Assembly (NCBI GenBank): GCA_019694835.1 | Contig: JAIBBE010000015.1 | Location: forward strand, 1 to 8,855 | Reading direction: 5' to 3' | Source: Fimbriimonadaceae bacterium | GTDB lineage: Bacteria > Armatimonadota > Fimbriimonadia > Fimbriimonadales > Fimbriimonadaceae | DNA length: 8,855 nt | In this document: in pieces, positions 7,241 to 8,855 of the stretch | How the letters are laid out: each line of letters starts with the position of its first letter | How positions within the stretch are numbered: position 1 is the first letter of the stretch | The notes under the pieces: generated by a model | Told to the model about the DNA's origin: nothing | Seen by the model: only the letters and a program-made list of their open reading frames with translations | The model's database searches: none | Made by a program: the position numbers and the translations under genes

Positions 7241-8855
7241 TTAGAACAACTCCGATGCGGCGCGCTTAAAGCATGCTCGAATTCGGGCGATGTCTACTGC
7301 GCAACTTGTACGGAATGAACAAACCATCGTGTCGGAACCTACACTCGTGATGCAATTCAGGAGTGTTTGAACGGGCAGTGGGTGCGGCTGCACCCAGCTT
7401 GTCTCCACCGCGGACTCTAGGGAAAGGCCATCCACGTAGCCGAGGATGTTGAACATCAATATGTCAAGGTCCCCGAAGCCTTCGCCGGCGTCCACGAGCC
7501 GACAGATGTCCGACCATTTGGCTTGGGCTGCGGGTTCCGATACCAGATGCAGAAAGTTGACATTGTGCCGCTTAACGAATTCAAGTCGATCCATGATTGA
7601 ACGTGTGATGTCCGGTAACGGCAATCGCGCATCCACCAATAATGGGATCATGTCGGTGAATTCGCCCACGGTGTCGTAATATCGCTGATCCTCGAACTGA
7701 CGCCCCTCGGTAACAAACAATAGGGGCAACTCGTCCATCTCCAGATAGCGTTGAAGGCCCTTCACGTGAACAGCCAGAGCGAGCTCCCAAGGATGTTCCA
7801 CTTGCCACCTATTGCTCAATGGCAGCACGATATTGAAGTTGGTGGCTGAATGCGACCCCGTCGTCGCCACCAGATGTTTCGCCCTCTGTTTGGATTCGTA
7901 GAAGTCATGGAGTCGAAACGCTCGCACGATCTCCGACGCTTCCACCCCCTGTGGTCCACGCACCACTTGGTGGACATAATCCGCGAATGATGGTGCCTCG
8001 TTGTTTAAAGGTTGTCCCTTAAGCACGGCATCGTAATGTTGCAACAAGTGGCGCGAAAGAATCTCCTTGGTGACCCTATCAAAGATCACGTGGCTCATGA
8101 TCCAGGCCAAGAAATATCTATTTCCATCAAGTACCACTATGACGAGTTGATGGAGTATTTCCGTGTTCCTGTATACACGCATTGTGAGGGTCTCGGCTAG
8201 AGCCTGGATGGATACTGCGGTAGAGCCTTGGGTGATGTTGATTACCGGAACAAGCGGCACCTCTGCGCCATTATATTCGTATTCGCGCCAAGCACGACTT
8301 CCATCCAAATCGACGGGAAGACTCCGAAGTAGTCCGTGTTGCGCTATCAAGTTCCCATAGGCCCTCTGAAGGGCGGAAACATTCAGTGGGCGTTGCAGCG
8401 GTTCTATTGCTAATGGGGCTGGCGTTTCGAAACCAATTTGCAATTTTTGCATTGCAGTCATTGGGTATTCTTTCGCAATCGATGCGTCCGTGATAATTCC
8501 GGTATTGATGACAAGCGAATCGTTCAGGACTCGTGCGAGGTCACCGTCAACTCGCATACCCTGTTGCAAGACAAAATCGACCTCCGGCGAGTCGGCCGAC
8601 ATCATTGTTGGCTCCGACGTTTCTCTCAGCAGCTTCTCGATGGTCTGGCAGTGCAAGATGTCCCGCGCAGTTACGTTGTAGCCCGCACGCTTCAATCGCG
8701 ATGCCAAGGTCATCGCGGTGATCGAGTCCCCACCGAGATCGAAGAACGAGTCATCCACCCCGACCCGCTGCACCCCCAACACCTGGGCGTAGATCCCGGC
8801 CAGAATCTCCTCAGTGGCCGTGCTCGGAGCCCGATACTGAGCACCCCGGTACTCC
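7241..8855 (-). CDS. Nonribosomal peptide synthetase, C-terminal part (PCP plus terminal C/E-like domain), 5'-partial
   Basis: Open from the right edge to a TAA at 7241-7243; 537 codons are visible and the true start lies outside the window. Residues are numbered from the first complete codon (8854). The fragment begins in the A-to-PCP junction ([18 protein letters not shown]), followed by a peptidyl carrier domain with LGGDSI (Ser44 carries phosphopantetheine), a linker of about 50 residues, and a condensation-superfamily domain to the end. GGDSI rather than GGHSL is the carrier motif usually found before epimerization domains. The terminal domain has E-like features (FNILGYVD at 468-475, VGEFTDMIP near 396), but its active-site motif is SHVIFDR instead of HHxxxDG. 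The next gene opens with a condensation domain 10 bp downstream, so this protein very probably hands its peptide to that one. Modules further upstream, and the residue loaded on this carrier, cannot be seen. A GTG at 8782 is internal, not the start. Confidence 0.95.
   Translation of the reverse strand, partial: EYRGAQYRAPSTATEEILAGIYAQVLGVQRVGVDDSFFDLGGDSITAMTLASRLKRAGYNVTARDILHCQTIEKLLRETSEPTMMSADSPEVDFVLQQGMRVDGDLARVLNDSLVINTGIITDASIAKEYPMTAMQKLQIGFETPAPLAIEPLQRPLNVSALQRAYGNLIAQHGLLRSLPVDLDGSRAWREYEYNGAEVPLVPVINITQGSTAVSIQALAETLTMRVYRNTEILHQLVIVVLDGNRYFLAWIMSHVIFDRVTKEILSRHLLQHYDAVLKGQPLNNEAPSFADYVHQVVRGPQGVEASEIVRAFRLHDFYESKQRAKHLVATTGSHSATNFNIVLPLSNRWQVEHPWELALAVHVKGLQRYLEMDELPLLFVTEGRQFEDQRYYDTVGEFTDMIPLLVDARLPLPDITRSIMDRLEFVKRHNVNFLHLVSEPAAQAKWSDICRLVDAGEGFGDLDILMFNILGYVDGLSLESAVETSWVQPHPLPVQTLLNCITSVGSDTMVCSFRTSCAVDIARIRACFKRAASELF
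7244..8470 (-). other. Terminal condensation-superfamily domain, epimerization-like, with altered active site (SHVIFDR)
   Basis: The domain starts at [14 protein letters not shown] (the C1/E1-type motif) and runs to the C-terminus, about 409 residues, near the normal size for a C or E domain. The active-site motif reads SHVIFDR: the second His and the Asp are kept, but the first His is Ser and the Gly is Arg. A Glu in FVTEGRQ (codon 7706-7708) may match the conserved Glu of the EGHGRE motif of epimerization domains. [13 protein letters not shown] and FNILGYVD resemble E-domain motifs VGWFTxxxP and FNYLGQFD. A terminal E domain followed by a protein starting with C is a standard NRPS arrangement, so epimerization of the carrier-bound residue is the leading inference. 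An inactive or repurposed domain is also possible. Confidence 0.75.
7250..7253 (-). promoter_or_regulatory. Possible ribosome binding site (GGAG) for the downstream NRPS gene
   Basis: GGAG lies inside the last codons of the upstream gene. It is 10 nt from an in-frame GTG (7237-7239) but 19 nt from the ATG (7228-7230). Spacing therefore favours the GTG, giving three extra residues (fMet-Pro-Ala) before the ATG-encoded Met; codon preference favours the ATG. Either start leaves the genes 1 to 10 bp apart, which suggests co-transcription and translational coupling. Confidence 0.4.
8621..8830 (-). other. Peptidyl carrier (PCP/T) domain of the upstream NRPS
   Basis: The segment from [14 protein letters not shown] through [15 protein letters not shown] to [12 protein letters not shown] is a complete four-helix carrier domain. 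The modified serine is the TCG codon at 8723-8725. The Asp-Ser-Ile form of the motif is the one generally paired with epimerization domains, matching the position of the E-like domain that follows. It is also common in mycobacterial and rhodococcal NRPSs in general, so it is supportive rather than decisive. Confidence 0.93.

Noticed and set aside
1..8855. CRISPR arrays, tRNA or rRNA genes, insertion sequences, riboswitches
   Set aside because: I saw no regularly spaced repeats, no inverted terminal repeats, no transposase frame and no RNA signature; two NRPS reading frames account for all but 10 bp.

Overview
The window is the interior of a nonribosomal peptide synthetase (NRPS) locus. Everything I can support lies on the minus strand, so transcription runs from high to low coordinates. 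Two large genes fill essentially all of the sequence. The upstream gene (7241-8855) enters from the right edge and only its last 537 codons are visible. After a 10-bp gap the downstream gene (ATG at 7230) runs without a stop for 2,410 codons and leaves at the left edge. There are no RNA genes, mobile elements, CRISPR arrays or intergenic stretches above 10 bp.

Layout in the direction of transcription: upstream protein ...PCP - ~50-residue linker - terminal condensation-superfamily (epimerization-like) domain - stop; downstream protein C1 - A1 - PCP1 - Arg-rich linker - C2 - A2 - PCP2 - C3 (cut by the window edge). The downstream protein therefore adds two residues to a peptide handed over by the upstream protein. 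Both A domains and all three visible carrier domains keep their essential residues. The specificity pockets read roughly D-A-M-F-L-G-L-?-?-K (A1) and D-L-F-T-L-G-V-V-I-K (A2); I cannot assign either to a monomer. No thioesterase, reductase or tailoring gene is visible, so release and product identity are unknown.

The least ordinary parts are the domains that follow the last carrier of each protein. Both belong to the condensation/epimerization superfamily, and both carry Arg where HHxxxDG has its Gly (SHVIFDR in the upstream protein, HHLVFDR in the downstream one). The upstream one has also lost the first His and sits after an unusually long, AT-rich linker. They resemble epimerization domains in some motifs but are not standard, and they are the best candidates for unrecognised function here.

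Organism: the carrier-domain lead-in of the upstream protein ([18 protein letters not shown], then [15 protein letters not shown]) is typical of actinomycete NRPSs, especially Mycobacterium, Rhodococcus and Nocardia. Overall base composition is moderate (hand-counted lines range from about 38 to 68 percent GC), and eight TTA leucine codons occur in the downstream gene. That argues against an ordinary Streptomyces core region and fits an accessory, possibly acquired, cluster. The taxonomic call is inference.
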